A DNA stretch of 64,000 nt, taken from Archangium sp. GTDB lineage: Bacteria > Myxococcota > Myxococcia > Myxococcales > Myxococcaceae. The position numbers and the translations under genes are program-made. The stretch is taken from assembly GCA_030695565.1 (NCBI GenBank), contig JAUYRZ010000078.1, forward strand, positions 1 to 64,000. The letters are read 5' to 3'. The notes beneath the pieces were generated by a model. The model was not told the DNA's origin. It made no database searches and was given only the letters and a program-made list of their open reading frames with translations. Positions 38,782-47,157 of the stretch are shown piece after piece. Positions within the stretch are counted from its first letter, which is position 1, and each line of letters begins with the position of its first letter.

Positions 38782-39366
38782 TCATTTCTTTCGCGCGACC
38801 GGGTGAAGGGTCTCGTGACGCGCGCACATCGAGACGAACTTCTCGATGCGCGCGGCGCGGGTCTCGGGCTTCACGGCGGTCTGAACGCGGAAGAGGATCG
38901 CGTAGCGGTTGGCTGAATCGAGCGTCTCGTAGAAGGCGCGCGCCTTGGCGTTCTTGGCCAACGCGGCCGCGAGCTCAGGTGGCAGTTCCGACGTGCGTGC
39001 ACCCGAATACGCGCGATCCCAGCGGCCGTCCTTCTTGGCGCGCTCCACCTCGGCGAGCCCGGATGGCTGCATCCTCCCCGCCGCGATGAGCGCTTCCACC
39101 TTGGCGCAATTGATCTTCGACCACGGGCTCTTCGTCTTGCGCGGGCCGAACCGCTGCAGGAACGCCTTGTCGTCGAGCGCGCGTTTCTGGCTGTCGATCC
39201 ACCCCCACGCCAACGCCCCATCGAGTGCTTCGGCGTAGGTGATCGACTTCGGCGCGCCCTTCTTCCCGATGACCAGCCACACGGCGCTGACGGTCTCGCG
39301 GTGCTTGCTGAGCCATTTCCCCCAGTCGGCGGGCGACTTCAACGTGAGCACCTCTTCAGCCGACAT
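38782..39366 (-). CDS. YdeI/OmpD-associated family protein
   Basis: 194 residues. The sequence SAVWLVIGKKGAPKSITYAE, LDGALAWGWIDSQ and RKTKSPWSKINCAKVEALIA are the signature of the YdeI/OmpD-associated (bacteriocin-protection) family, small cytoplasmic proteins whose exact activity is unknown. The C-terminal helical part (LPPELAAALAKNAKARAFYE) is also conserved in that family. It converges with catalase (3 bp) and lies 3 bp after the upstream gene, so those two minus-strand genes form a pair. Confidence 0.85.
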   Translation of the reverse strand: MSAEEVLTLKSPADWGKWLSKHRETVSAVWLVIGKKGAPKSITYAEALDGALAWGWIDSQKRALDDKAFLQRFGPRKTKSPWSKINCAKVEALIAAGRMQPSGLAEVERAKKDGRWDRAYSGARTSELPPELAAALAKNAKARAFYETLDSANRYAILFRVQTAVKPETRAARIEKFVSMCARHETLHPVARKK

Positions 39367-39369
39367 GAC

Positions 39370-39915
39370 TCACAGACCCTGAACTGCGATCTCGCGGCCC
39401 CAGTACTTGTTCTCGCGCAGCTTGAGGCCGCCCTTCACCGCCTTCGCGGTCTTCGGGCCCACGAAGAAGCCCTTGGGGTGCGTCTTGCGGAAGGTCTTCT
39501 TGATCCAGTTGTCGATCTCGTTGAACAGCGTCTTGAACTTCTCAGGCGCGGGATCTTTGCGGCCGGTCTGCTGGGTGATCTCCAGCTCGGCCCAGAGCTG
39601 ACCTGCGACCAGCTCGCCTTCCTCGTTCTTCGTGCAGCGCCCCCAGAAGATGACGGGGGAGCGCACTTCATCGATGCGCCACTGGCCCTTGTCCTTGCCG
39701 CGTTTGAGCTTGTCGACCAGCGCGGGGCCGATGTCGCTGGCCACCAGGTAGACGTCTTCTTCGGGGAGCTTGTCGAAGTTCTCCTCGCACGCCTTGAAGG
39801 TCACCCAATCAGGCGGGACACGCCGGGGATAGACCTCCATGTTGTTCCGTTCGAGGAATCGGAGAAAGGCGAGCTCGTCGTCTCGCTCCATGAAGATTGC
39901 CAGCTGGGTCGCCAT
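39370..39915 (-). CDS. Hypothetical protein, soluble
   Basis: 181 residues with no signal or membrane segment. It is rich in Lys and acidic residues (TFKACEENFDKLPEEDVYLV ... IDNWIKKTFRKTHPKGFFVG). I do not recognise the family. The alternation of aromatic residues with predicted strands suggests a compact alpha/beta fold, and its length is typical of small phage-defence or metabolic proteins, but nothing specific can be claimed. It is divergent from the M32 peptidase gene with only 27 bp between start codons. Confidence 0.78.
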   Translation of the reverse strand: MATQLAIFMERDDELAFLRFLERNNMEVYPRRVPPDWVTFKACEENFDKLPEEDVYLVASDIGPALVDKLKRGKDKGQWRIDEVRSPVIFWGRCTKNEEGELVAGQLWAELEITQQTGRKDPAPEKFKTLFNEIDNWIKKTFRKTHPKGFFVGPKTAKAVKGGLKLRENKYWGREIAVQGL

Positions 39916-39942
39916 GCGCGTGCCGTACTAGAAGACACGCCC

Positions 39943-41418
39943 ATGAACGAGAACCTCTTCACCCGAATGCAGGAGCTTCGTGATCTGGCCGGGGTGATCG
40001 GGCTGGCCAGCTGGGATCAAGAGACCTACCTCCCGAAGAAGGCCGAAGGGGGCCGGGCCGCGCAGCTGGGCACCCTGCAGGCGCTCCATCACGAGCGGCT
40101 GGTCGATGAACGGCTGGGTGCGTGGCTGGCCGAGGCGAAACCGTCGACCCCCGATGAAGTGGCCATGGTGCGCATCCTGGCGAAGGAGCGGGACCGCGCG
40201 GTCAAGGTGCCTTCCCGCCTGGTGAAGGCGCTCGCCGAGGCGCAGTCGCACGCGTTGTCGGCGTGGCGAGAGGCGCGCGACAAGAAGGACTTCAAGGTCT
40301 TCCGGCCCCACGTGCAGAAGCTGCTCGAGCTGCGCCGCGAGATGGCCGACGCCTGGGGTCACGACGGCGAGCGGTACGACGCGCTGCTGGAAAACTATGA
40401 GCCGGGCATGCGGGTGAAGCGGCTGCTTCCCGTACTCGGTGGGTTGCGCAGCAAGCTGGTGCCGCTGGTGCAGGCGATCGACGCGCGGCCGCCTCCGAAG
40501 CGGATCTTCGAGGGGAAGACCTTCGATACCGAAGCGCAGTGGAAGTTCACCCTGCACCTGCTCGAGTCGATGGGCTTCGATCTCGAGGCCGGCCGGCAGG
40601 ATCGCAGCACGCACCCGTTCACCGGCGGCACCGGGCTCTACGACGTGCGGCTCACCACGCGGGTGTTCGAGAACCTGCCGCTCTCCAGCGTGTTCAGCAC
40701 CATTCACGAAGGCGGCCATGGGCTCTACGAGCAGGGCTTCTCGCCCGAGCACGAGCGCACCACGCTGGCGCAGACGCCTTCGATGGGGCTCCACGAGTCG
40801 CAGTCGCGGCTCTGGGAGAACGTCATCGGCCGCAGCGAGTCGTTCTGGACGTACTTCTACCCGCGCTACCGAGACGCCTTCCGCGAGCAGCTCAAAGACG
40901 TCTCGCTGCCGGACTTCTTGCGCGAAGTGAACCGGGTCGAGCGCAGCTTCATCCGCGTGGAGGCCGACGAGGTCACCTACAACCTGCACATCGTCTTGCG
41001 CACCGAGCTCGAGGTGGAGCTCATTCGCGGCAACCTGCAGGCGGCCGATCTCGAAGGCGCATGGAACCAGAAGACGAAGGAGCTGCTGCAGCTCGAGGTG
41101 CCTTCGGTGAACCAGGGCGTGCTCCAGGACATTCACTGGGCCTACGGCGAGTTCGGCTACTTCCCCACCTACGCGCTGGGAAATCTGTACGCCGCGTCGT
41201 TGTGGAAGGCGATCAACCGCGACATCAGCGGGCTCGATGAGTCCATTCGGCAGGGCGAGCTTTCGCCGGTGAAGAACTGGCTGCGCGAGAAGGTGCACCG
41301 CGAGGGGTTCCGCACCGACGCGGAGTCGCTCATCACCCGCGTCACAGGGGCCGGGCTCACCGACGAAGACTTCGTCTCGTATTTGAAGATGAAATACGGC
41401 GCGCTCTACGGCATCTGA
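39943..41418 (+). CDS. M32-family metallocarboxypeptidase
   Basis: 491 residues, the usual length of the carboxypeptidase Taq family. It removes C-terminal amino acids in the cytoplasm. The zinc/catalytic motif HEGGHGLYEQG (HExxH type) is followed by the family-specific SMGLHESQSRLWENVIGRS, with the Glu ligand in HESQS, and DEVTYNLHIVLRTELE. TACTAG lies 11 nt before the ATG as a possible -10. The YceI lipoprotein gene begins 6 bp after its stop, probably in the same transcript. Confidence 0.95.
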   Translation: MNENLFTRMQELRDLAGVIGLASWDQETYLPKKAEGGRAAQLGTLQALHHERLVDERLGAWLAEAKPSTPDEVAMVRILAKERDRAVKVPSRLVKALAEAQSHALSAWREARDKKDFKVFRPHVQKLLELRREMADAWGHDGERYDALLENYEPGMRVKRLLPVLGGLRSKLVPLVQAIDARPPPKRIFEGKTFDTEAQWKFTLHLLESMGFDLEAGRQDRSTHPFTGGTGLYDVRLTTRVFENLPLSSVFSTIHEGGHGLYEQGFSPEHERTTLAQTPSMGLHESQSRLWENVIGRSESFWTYFYPRYRDAFREQLKDVSLPDFLREVNRVERSFIRVEADEVTYNLHIVLRTELEVELIRGNLQAADLEGAWNQKTKELLQLEVPSVNQGVLQDIHWAYGEFGYFPTYALGNLYAASLWKAINRDISGLDESIRQGELSPVKNWLREKVHREGFRTDAESLITRVTGAGLTDEDFVSYLKMKYGALYGI

Positions 41419-41424
41419 GGAACC

Positions 41425-42045
41425 ATGCGCATCGCTCTCGTCTCGCTTCTGCTCGTTTTCGCTGCCTGCAAGCCCTCGAACAACGCGGCGCCCAAAGCGA
41501 CTTCTGCCGCGGTCATCGCTGAGCCAGCGGCCGTGGCCCCCATCGAAGGGGCGGTCGCGTACCCCTTCACGCAGGCTGATTCCAAACTCACGTGGCTGGG
41601 GCAGAAGGTGACCGGCAAACACGAAGGCAGCTTCGGCGTGTTCGGCGGCATCATCGAACTGGTCGGCGGTGACGTGACGAAGAGCCGGGTGCGCGCGGAG
41701 ATCGACATGAGCTCGCTCTCCACGACGCCTGAGAAGCTGGCGGCTCACCTGAAGAGCGACGACTTCTTCGGCGTGGAGAAGTTCCCCCGCGCGACGTTCG
41801 TGTCGACGGCGATTCAGAAGACCGGCGAGACGTATTCGGTGACCGGCAACCTCACGATGCACGGCGCCACGAGGGCGATCACGTTCCCCGCGAGCATCAC
41901 CGTGTCCGACGCAGAGGTGACGGTGAACGCCGAGTTCGCGATCAACCGCAAAGAGTTCGGCATCGTGTACCCGGGCAAGCCCGACGATTTGATCGCCGAT
42001 GACGTCGCGCTCAAGCTCGAGCTCCACGCCAAGAAGAAGATATGA
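41425..42045 (+). CDS. YceI-family lipoprotein
   Basis: 206 residues. Lipoprotein signal RIALVSLLLVFAAC. A ~35-residue Ala/Pro linker leads into a YceI barrel (SKLTWLGQKVTGKHEGSFGV, LAAHLKSDDFFGVEKFPRAT, GNLTMHGATRAITFP). The 'LkSddFFdvekyPrATF' segment is the clearest family mark. It should bind an isoprenoid ligand at the membrane surface. It is a second, more canonical YceI than the one at 19268. Confidence 0.93.
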   Translation: MRIALVSLLLVFAACKPSNNAAPKATSAAVIAEPAAVAPIEGAVAYPFTQADSKLTWLGQKVTGKHEGSFGVFGGIIELVGGDVTKSRVRAEIDMSSLSTTPEKLAAHLKSDDFFGVEKFPRATFVSTAIQKTGETYSVTGNLTMHGATRAITFPASITVSDAEVTVNAEFAINRKEFGIVYPGKPDDLIADDVALKLELHAKKKI

Positions 42046-42052
42046 ATCAACT

Positions 42053-42092
42053 GTCTCCCTCTCCCCGAGGGGGAGAGGGTCGGGGAGAGGGC
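42053..42092. repeat. CCCTCTCCCC/GGGGAGAGGG hairpin repeat
   Basis: CCCTCTCCCCGAGGGGGAGAGGG forms a hairpin between the YceI gene and the MoaD-MoaE gene. A second GGGGAGAGGG at its right end lies about 5-8 nt before the ATG at 42097 and seems to supply the Shine-Dalgarno of that gene. Confidence 0.65.
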
Positions 42093-42096
42093 ATTC

Positions 42097-42759
42097 ATGA
42101 AAACCACCGTGCGCTTCTTCGCCGCAGCCAGAGAACGAGCGAAGAGAACCACGCTCGAACTCGACCTCCCCGCGGGCTCCACCGTCGCAGACCTGACGAA
42201 GAAGCTGCTGCAAGAGCTCCCCGAGCTCGCCCCACTTCTCCCGAAACTCCGCATCGCGGTCGCCGAAGAGTTCGCCGCCCCTGAAGACCTGATCCCCGAA
42301 GGCGCCGAAGTCGCGCTCATCCCGCCCGTGGCCGGCGGCAGCGGAGGCCTCTTCCGCCTCCAGGACACACCGCTCTCCCTGCAAGAGGCCATCGACGCGG
42401 TCGCCTCCGTCAGCCAGGGCGGCCTGGTCACCTTCTCGGGGGCGGTCCGCGATCACTCCAAGGGCAAACGCGTCACGCGCCTCGACTACGAAGCCTACGG
42501 CCCGATGGCGCAGAAGAAGCTCGCGCAGATCGGCGCCGAAGCGCGCGAGAAATGGCCGGGCACGCAGGTGGCCGTGTTGCACCGCCTGGGCACGCTGGTC
42601 CCCGGGGAGCTCGCCGTGGTGATCGCCGTCTCGGCCCCGCACCGCAAAGAGGCCTTCCGTGCCTGCGAGTACGTCATCGATCGCCTGAAAGAAGACGTGC
42701 CCATCTGGAAGAAGGAATTCGCCGAAGACGGCGAGGTGTGGGTGGGGCTGGGGCCCTGA
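42097..42759 (+). CDS. Fused molybdopterin synthase (MoaD-MoaE)
   Basis: 220 residues. Residues 1-81 are a MoaD/ubiquitin-like sulfur carrier (FFAAARERAKRTTLELDLPA ... IPPVAGG). Residues ~85-220 are MoaE, the large subunit (VTFSGAVRDHSKGKRVTRLD, VAVLHRLGTLVPGELAV, HRKEAFRACEYVIDRLKEDV, IWKKEF). Together they add dithiolene sulfur to precursor Z in molybdenum-cofactor synthesis. In MoaD the Gly-Gly must be a free C-terminus to form the thiocarboxylate; here it is followed by SGG and MoaE. As with mycobacterial MoaX, proteolytic cleavage after Gly81 would be needed. No other Moco gene is nearby. Confidence 0.93.
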   Translation: MKTTVRFFAAARERAKRTTLELDLPAGSTVADLTKKLLQELPELAPLLPKLRIAVAEEFAAPEDLIPEGAEVALIPPVAGGSGGLFRLQDTPLSLQEAIDAVASVSQGGLVTFSGAVRDHSKGKRVTRLDYEAYGPMAQKKLAQIGAEAREKWPGTQVAVLHRLGTLVPGELAVVIAVSAPHRKEAFRACEYVIDRLKEDVPIWKKEFAEDGEVWVGLGP

Positions 42760-42836
42760 CACACGAGGTGCTGTTTCCCGGTTTTTCGGCTAAGGGCAGG
42801 GCTTCTTTCCGGGCCGAACAGACAGGGAAACCAGAC

Positions 42837-44882
42837 ATGATCTCGAGACACCTCCGCTTCGCGTTCTTTGGAGGCCTGCTCGGCCTTCTCGTGGCGCTCA
42901 CTCCGGGCTGCCAGAAAAAGTGCGCCGTCGACACCTGCGCTGGCTGCTGCACCGAGAAAAACGAGTGCGTCACCGACACCTCGGCCACCCAGTGTGGCGT
43001 CGCCGGTGCGAGCTGTTCTTCGTGTGCGACCGACCAGGTGTGTACCGATGGCGCCTGTGCGACGCTGGTGGTGATCGTGGAAGACGCGGGCGTGGACGCC
43101 GGTCCTCCGCCCTGCACCAACGACTTCGCCTGCGGGCCGGGCAAGATCTGCAATGCCGTCTCGGGTGAGTGCGTGATGGGGAGCCCGTGCAACGAGGACT
43201 ACGAGTGCCAGTCGATGAACTCCGAAGACCGCTGCTACCAGTACGGCCAGCAGTGCACCTGCGACAAGACGCCGAACGGTGGCGGTACCTGCCGCCTGCG
43301 CAAGGGCCCCTGTGAAGAGTGTACGGTTCTGCCTGACGGGGGCGGCGCTCACTTCGAGTGCGGCGAGGACGTGGTCATCTTCGGGCCGCCGGGCATCGGG
43401 GCGGGCCGGTGCAAGACGTTGCCGAATGACATGACGGGCAAGAAGTTCTGCAGCTACCAGCGTGTCGGTCAGTGCGCTTGCGGCACCATCGACGACGGCA
43501 CCGGCTTCTGCCGCCCGCAGTCGAACAGCTGCGAGTCGGTCGGCTGCAACCTCGACAAGGATTGCCCTTCGGGCGCGGTGTGCAGCGTGAACCGGCCTGA
43601 CGCCGGCGCGAACGCGTGCGGTGGCGTGTGCGTGCCCCGTTGCCGCTGGGACTTCGCTGAGAAGCGCGAAGCTTCGCCAGGGTGCCCGCCAGGCCTCACC
43701 TGCTGGGTCGACTCTGCCAACCTGAACGCTGACTCGATCTACTACGGCGCGGGTCGCTGCAAGCCGCCTTGCGCGGGCAACGCGGACTGCCAACCTTCGG
43801 GCGGCAACCCCTTCGGCGGCACCAACCTGAAGTGCGAAGGCGAACTGCTCGACGACGGCACTCGCTCACCCAAACGCTGCCGGGCCAACGGCGCGTGCAT
43901 GGACACCGCTGAGTGCGAAGAGCTGAGGGACGCAGGGCCGTACATCGGTTACTGCGACCGCGGTTCGTTCGTGTGCAGATCCGACTGCCGCACGGGCACG
44001 GACCCCCTCACCGGCACCCCTTTCACGGACTGCCGCCCCCCGTTCTCGTGCAACAACAACGCAGGAGTGAACTTCTGCAAGCTGGAGACCTGCAAGGAGC
44101 AGGGCGGCGCCGGCATCGCCTGCGCGCAGGGTGAGTACTGCTGCGGCGACGACAAGAACTTCGACGGTACGCCCGACCCCTGCCCGCCGCTCGCGCAGCA
44201 GAACCCGGCGGGTTGCTACAAGGCGCCGACGCCTCCGTTCTGCACCGAGTGTGGAGCGGGCAACGACTTCAGCATGGGCGTCGATTCGATGGTCCAGGCG
44301 ATGGCCGACCAGGAGTGCGCCGTGCAGGCCGCTCCGTCGTGGGCGCCGTGCGCGAACGGTTCGAAGAGCCCGAACTGCAGCCCGCTGATTCCGAAGTGCC
44401 AGTACGCGGGTGATCGCGCGCCCATGATGGCGGGCATCGCGGTGTGCATGCTGCCCTCGGTCAACGACGTCGGCACGGTCTTGCTGCGCTACGGCGAGAC
44501 CCCCAAGGCGCAGATCGCCTGCCCGACCAACTACTCGGTCAGCTTCGTGCGGCCGCAGCCCAACCCCTCGCAGGGGGTCGGCTACTGCAACACGAACGCA
44601 GACTGCAGCGTGTTGACCGATGGTGGCGTCAGCGACGCCGGCGTGTGCGAGCCCGACCCGCTGCTGCGCCAGATGGATGGTGGGTTGCTCAAGGCCTGCC
44701 GCTGCGATGCGAAGTCGGGTGCAGCTCAGTGCCCGAACGGCACGGCGCCGATTGGTGAGGTGCGTTCGTTCTGCAAGGACGGCGTGACCGGGTCTCGCCA
44801 GTACTGCATCGAGACGGCGGTCTGCACGCCGCCGCGTGGGTCGGTCTACAAGGCCACCACCGAGTTCGGCTGCGGTCTGTAA
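42837..44882 (+). CDS. Large Cys-rich lipoprotein
   Basis: 681 residues from ATG 42837. Lipoprotein signal FFGGLLGLLVALTPGC. The whole mature protein is Cys-rich, with short units such as CNEDYECQSMNSEDRCYQYG and CGDDKNFDGTPDPCPP, and lacks catalytic motifs. An Asp/Ala/Gly spacer (VEDAGVDAGPPP) separates a first small Cys module from the rest. It is probably a disulfide-stabilised outer-surface protein, a class abundant in myxobacteria. It is followed by a repeat hairpin and a convergent gene. Confidence 0.85.
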   Translation: MISRHLRFAFFGGLLGLLVALTPGCQKKCAVDTCAGCCTEKNECVTDTSATQCGVAGASCSSCATDQVCTDGACATLVVIVEDAGVDAGPPPCTNDFACGPGKICNAVSGECVMGSPCNEDYECQSMNSEDRCYQYGQQCTCDKTPNGGGTCRLRKGPCEECTVLPDGGGAHFECGEDVVIFGPPGIGAGRCKTLPNDMTGKKFCSYQRVGQCACGTIDDGTGFCRPQSNSCESVGCNLDKDCPSGAVCSVNRPDAGANACGGVCVPRCRWDFAEKREASPGCPPGLTCWVDSANLNADSIYYGAGRCKPPCAGNADCQPSGGNPFGGTNLKCEGELLDDGTRSPKRCRANGACMDTAECEELRDAGPYIGYCDRGSFVCRSDCRTGTDPLTGTPFTDCRPPFSCNNNAGVNFCKLETCKEQGGAGIACAQGEYCCGDDKNFDGTPDPCPPLAQQNPAGCYKAPTPPFCTECGAGNDFSMGVDSMVQAMADQECAVQAAPSWAPCANGSKSPNCSPLIPKCQYAGDRAPMMAGIAVCMLPSVNDVGTVLLRYGETPKAQIACPTNYSVSFVRPQPNPSQGVGYCNTNADCSVLTDGGVSDAGVCEPDPLLRQMDGGLLKACRCDAKSGAAQCPNGTAPIGEVRSFCKDGVTGSRQYCIETAVCTPPRGSVYKATTEFGCGL

Positions 44883-44890
44883 TCCACTCG

Positions 44891-44932
44891 CTCCCTCTCC
44901 CTGCGAACGCGTGCGAACGCGGGGAGAGGGAG
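44891..44932. repeat. CCCTCTCCC/GGGGAGAGGG hairpin repeat with internal duplication
   Basis: CTCCCTCTCCCTGCGAACGC and GCGAACGCGGGGAGAGGGAG form a stem between two convergent genes, with GCGAACGC duplicated around the loop. It probably terminates both transcripts. Confidence 0.65.
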
Positions 44933-44933
44933 A

Positions 44934-45392
44934 CTACGGCGTGCTCTTCATCTTCACGTTGAAGATGAGGATCGCGTTGCCGGGAATGCCCTGCGTCCCG
45001 TCTTCGCCGTAGCCCAGCGAGGGCGGGATGATCAGCTGCCGCTCGCCGTTGACCAGCATCCCGGGCACGCCGAGGTCCCAGCCGCGAATGACGCGGCCGG
45101 TGCCCAGGCGGAACTGAAAGCCCGCCGCCTGGTTGCTGTCGAACTGCGTGCCGTCAGCCAGCCAGCCCGTGTAGTTCATGGTGACGAGCTGGCCGTCGGC
45201 TGCGATCCCACCATCGCCCACGGTGATGTCGCGGAGGTACATGCCGCTCACCTTGGTCGAGTTGGCGAGGTCCACCCCGAGCGCGGGCGCGTAGGTCGCG
45301 GTGTCGAGGTCAGTCACCGGCGGCGGGGCACAGGTCAGAAACGCCAGGGCAGAGATCAGCAGGGTCTTTCGCACCCGCTGCTCATAGTTCAC
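44934..45392 (-). CDS. FKBP-type peptidyl-prolyl isomerase lipoprotein
   Basis: 152 residues from GTG 45392. Signal TLLISALAFLTC with lipobox FLTC. The FKBP domain covers the last ~105 residues: VTMNYTGWLADGTQFDS, FRLGTGRVIRGWDLGVPGML, ERQLIIPPSLGYG and a final ILIFNVKMKS. The active-site Trp, Tyr and Asp positions are present. It catalyses cis-trans isomerisation of Pro bonds in envelope proteins. The GTG overlaps the stop of a tiny upstream frame (GTGA). Confidence 0.92.
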   Translation of the reverse strand: MNYEQRVRKTLLISALAFLTCAPPPVTDLDTATYAPALGVDLANSTKVSGMYLRDITVGDGGIAADGQLVTMNYTGWLADGTQFDSNQAAGFQFRLGTGRVIRGWDLGVPGMLVNGERQLIIPPSLGYGEDGTQGIPGNAILIFNVKMKSTP

Positions 45393-45475
45393 TTGTTCAT
45401 CATCGCGAACATCGCATCGAGGTCGGCCCGCGACCCAAGGCGCCCCTTCCCGGAGAATTGGTAGCCGAACACCAC
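45389..45475 (-). CDS. Possible 28-residue protein coupled to FKBP
   Basis: GTG 45475 to TGA 45389 encodes MVFGYQFSGKGRLGSRADLD and eight more residues. It has AAGGGCGAG just before the start, and its stop overlaps the FKBP start as GTGA, the coupling used by most operons here. It would sit between glpD and the FKBP gene in the space otherwise empty. No family is recognised. It may be a real small protein or the remnant of a longer gene. Confidence 0.3.
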   Translation of the reverse strand: MVFGYQFSGKGRLGSRADLDAMFAMMNK

Positions 45476-45503
45476 CTCGCCCTTCGAGGGCGTGATTCGA
45501 CTC

Positions 45504-47147
45504 TCAGGTTTTGAAGGTGCGGGTCGAGGCCACCACGGAGCGGTACTTCTCCAGCTCGGCCTGAGTGCGCTCAGGGCTCCAGTCGAGCTTCTTCGCGACT
45601 CGCTGAGCGACCTTCTCCGCGATGCCCAGGCCCTGGTCGCGGGCGCGCAGCACGAGCGGAATGCGGCGCGAGATGACGTCGTCCAGCGTGCGCGCCAGCT
45701 CGACGTCGATCGCTTCATCCACCTGCGCGAAGATCGACGGCAGCTCGGGGTCGAGGCGATCGAATGCGCTCGCATCTGCCTTGCCGCGGGCGATCAGCGT
45801 CGGCGCTCGCACGCCGTATTCCCCAGCCAGATAGCGCGCACCATCCGCAGGCAGCGCGGGGTCCGCGAGGGACTTTTCGAGTGCGACCAGCGCCTCGTCT
45901 GACTCTTCCAACCCTTGCGCACCCGGCAGCGGCCGCGTCGCCGTGGTCGACCTGGTCGTCACGCCGAGTTGCTTGATCGCGTGGTCGACGACTTCCGCAG
46001 CCATGCGCCGGAACGTGGTCAGCTTGCCACCCGCGATCGTCACGAAGCCGGGCGAGTCGTAGATCTCATGCTCACGCGAGACCGCCGAAGCGCCTTCGCT
46101 CTCGTCATCGGGCTTGAGCAACGGCCGCAGCCCCGACCACGTCGCCAGCACGTCTTCGGTGACCAGCTCCGCGGTGGGGAAATACGAGTTGGCCGTCTCC
46201 AGCAGGTAGTCGACGTCGTGTTTGGTCGGGTTCACCGAGTCGGGCGAGCCGTCGAAGAACGTGTCGGTGGTGCCGACCACCGTGCGCCCCAGCCCCCACG
46301 GAATGCAGAACACCGCCCGCTTGTCCCGCGGCGAGCTCATCATCAACGCGTGCTTCACCGGCAACCGCGCGCTGTCGATCACCACGTGAATGCCCTTGGT
46401 GGGCTTCAAGATGGCCGGCTCGCTGGCGAGCGCGCGCACTTCATCGCTCCACGGGCCGGTCGCGTTGATCACCACCTTCGCCTTCGCCTCGATCAGGGCG
46501 CCGGTCTCGAAGTCGGTCACCACCACGCCGCTGATCTTCCCCGCCGCGTCACGCAGCAGCTTGCCGGCCTTCGCGTGATTGACCACCACGGCGCCGAGTG
46601 ACTGCGCATCGAGCGCGCACTCCAGGGTCAGCCGCGCGTCGTCGGTGACGCAGTCGTAGTAGAGGATGCCGCCGTTCAACCCCGTCGAGCGCAGCTTCGG
46701 CTCGAGCGCGAGCGTCTTCTTGGCGCCGAAGGTGGTGTGGTTTCGGTAGTTCCCGAAGAAACACAACGCGTCGTAGATCCACAGGCCGAGCGCGAGCGTG
46801 GCCAGCCATCGCCGGTCGCCCTTGAAGTTGGTCACCAGGAAGGGGAGCGGCCGCACCAGATGCCGCGCCAGCTTCATCAAGAGCTTCCGCTCGTTGACCG
46901 ACTCGAACACCAGGCCCAGCTCACCCTGCTCGAGATACCGGAGCCCGCCGTGAATCAGCTTGGAGGACTTCGATGAAGTGCCCGCACCGAAGTCGAGCTT
47001 CTCGACCAGCGCGACCTTCAGGCCCCGCAACGCCGCGTCGCGCGCGATGCCGCTGCCGGTGATGCCGCCGCCGACCACGACCAGGTCGAAGGCTTCTTCG
47101 CCCAATCGCTTCAGGGCTGCTGCGCGTCTCGAGTTCGGGGTGTCCAC
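45504..47147 (-). CDS. glpD: FAD-dependent glycerol-3-phosphate dehydrogenase
   Basis: 547 residues from GTG 47147. It oxidises glycerol-3-phosphate to dihydroxyacetone phosphate at the inner membrane and feeds electrons to quinone. N-terminal FAD-binding motif DLVVVGGGITGSGIARDAAL; the family signature SKSSKLIHGGLRYLEQGE; substrate-site residues in GILYYDCVTDDARLT; the C-terminal helical DAO_C domain ends the protein. It starts 10 bp after the NUDIX gene and is probably in the same operon. No glpF or glpK is nearby. Confidence 0.95.
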   Translation of the reverse strand: MDTPNSRRAAALKRLGEEAFDLVVVGGGITGSGIARDAALRGLKVALVEKLDFGAGTSSKSSKLIHGGLRYLEQGELGLVFESVNERKLLMKLARHLVRPLPFLVTNFKGDRRWLATLALGLWIYDALCFFGNYRNHTTFGAKKTLALEPKLRSTGLNGGILYYDCVTDDARLTLECALDAQSLGAVVVNHAKAGKLLRDAAGKISGVVVTDFETGALIEAKAKVVINATGPWSDEVRALASEPAILKPTKGIHVVIDSARLPVKHALMMSSPRDKRAVFCIPWGLGRTVVGTTDTFFDGSPDSVNPTKHDVDYLLETANSYFPTAELVTEDVLATWSGLRPLLKPDDESEGASAVSREHEIYDSPGFVTIAGGKLTTFRRMAAEVVDHAIKQLGVTTRSTTATRPLPGAQGLEESDEALVALEKSLADPALPADGARYLAGEYGVRAPTLIARGKADASAFDRLDPELPSIFAQVDEAIDVELARTLDDVISRRIPLVLRARDQGLGIAEKVAQRVAKKLDWSPERTQAELEKYRSVVASTRTFKT

Positions 47148-47157
47148 GTCGTACGGC

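Noticed and set aside
39370-39915. Reading this hypothetical protein as a known phage-defence component
   Set aside because: No motif supports it and the neighbours are ordinary metabolic genes.
39928-42762. A 944-codon open frame on the minus strand over the M32, YceI and MoaD-MoaE genes
   Set aside because: It crosses three well-recognised plus-strand genes and several promoters. The composition is that of reverse-complement coding DNA and no motif is present.
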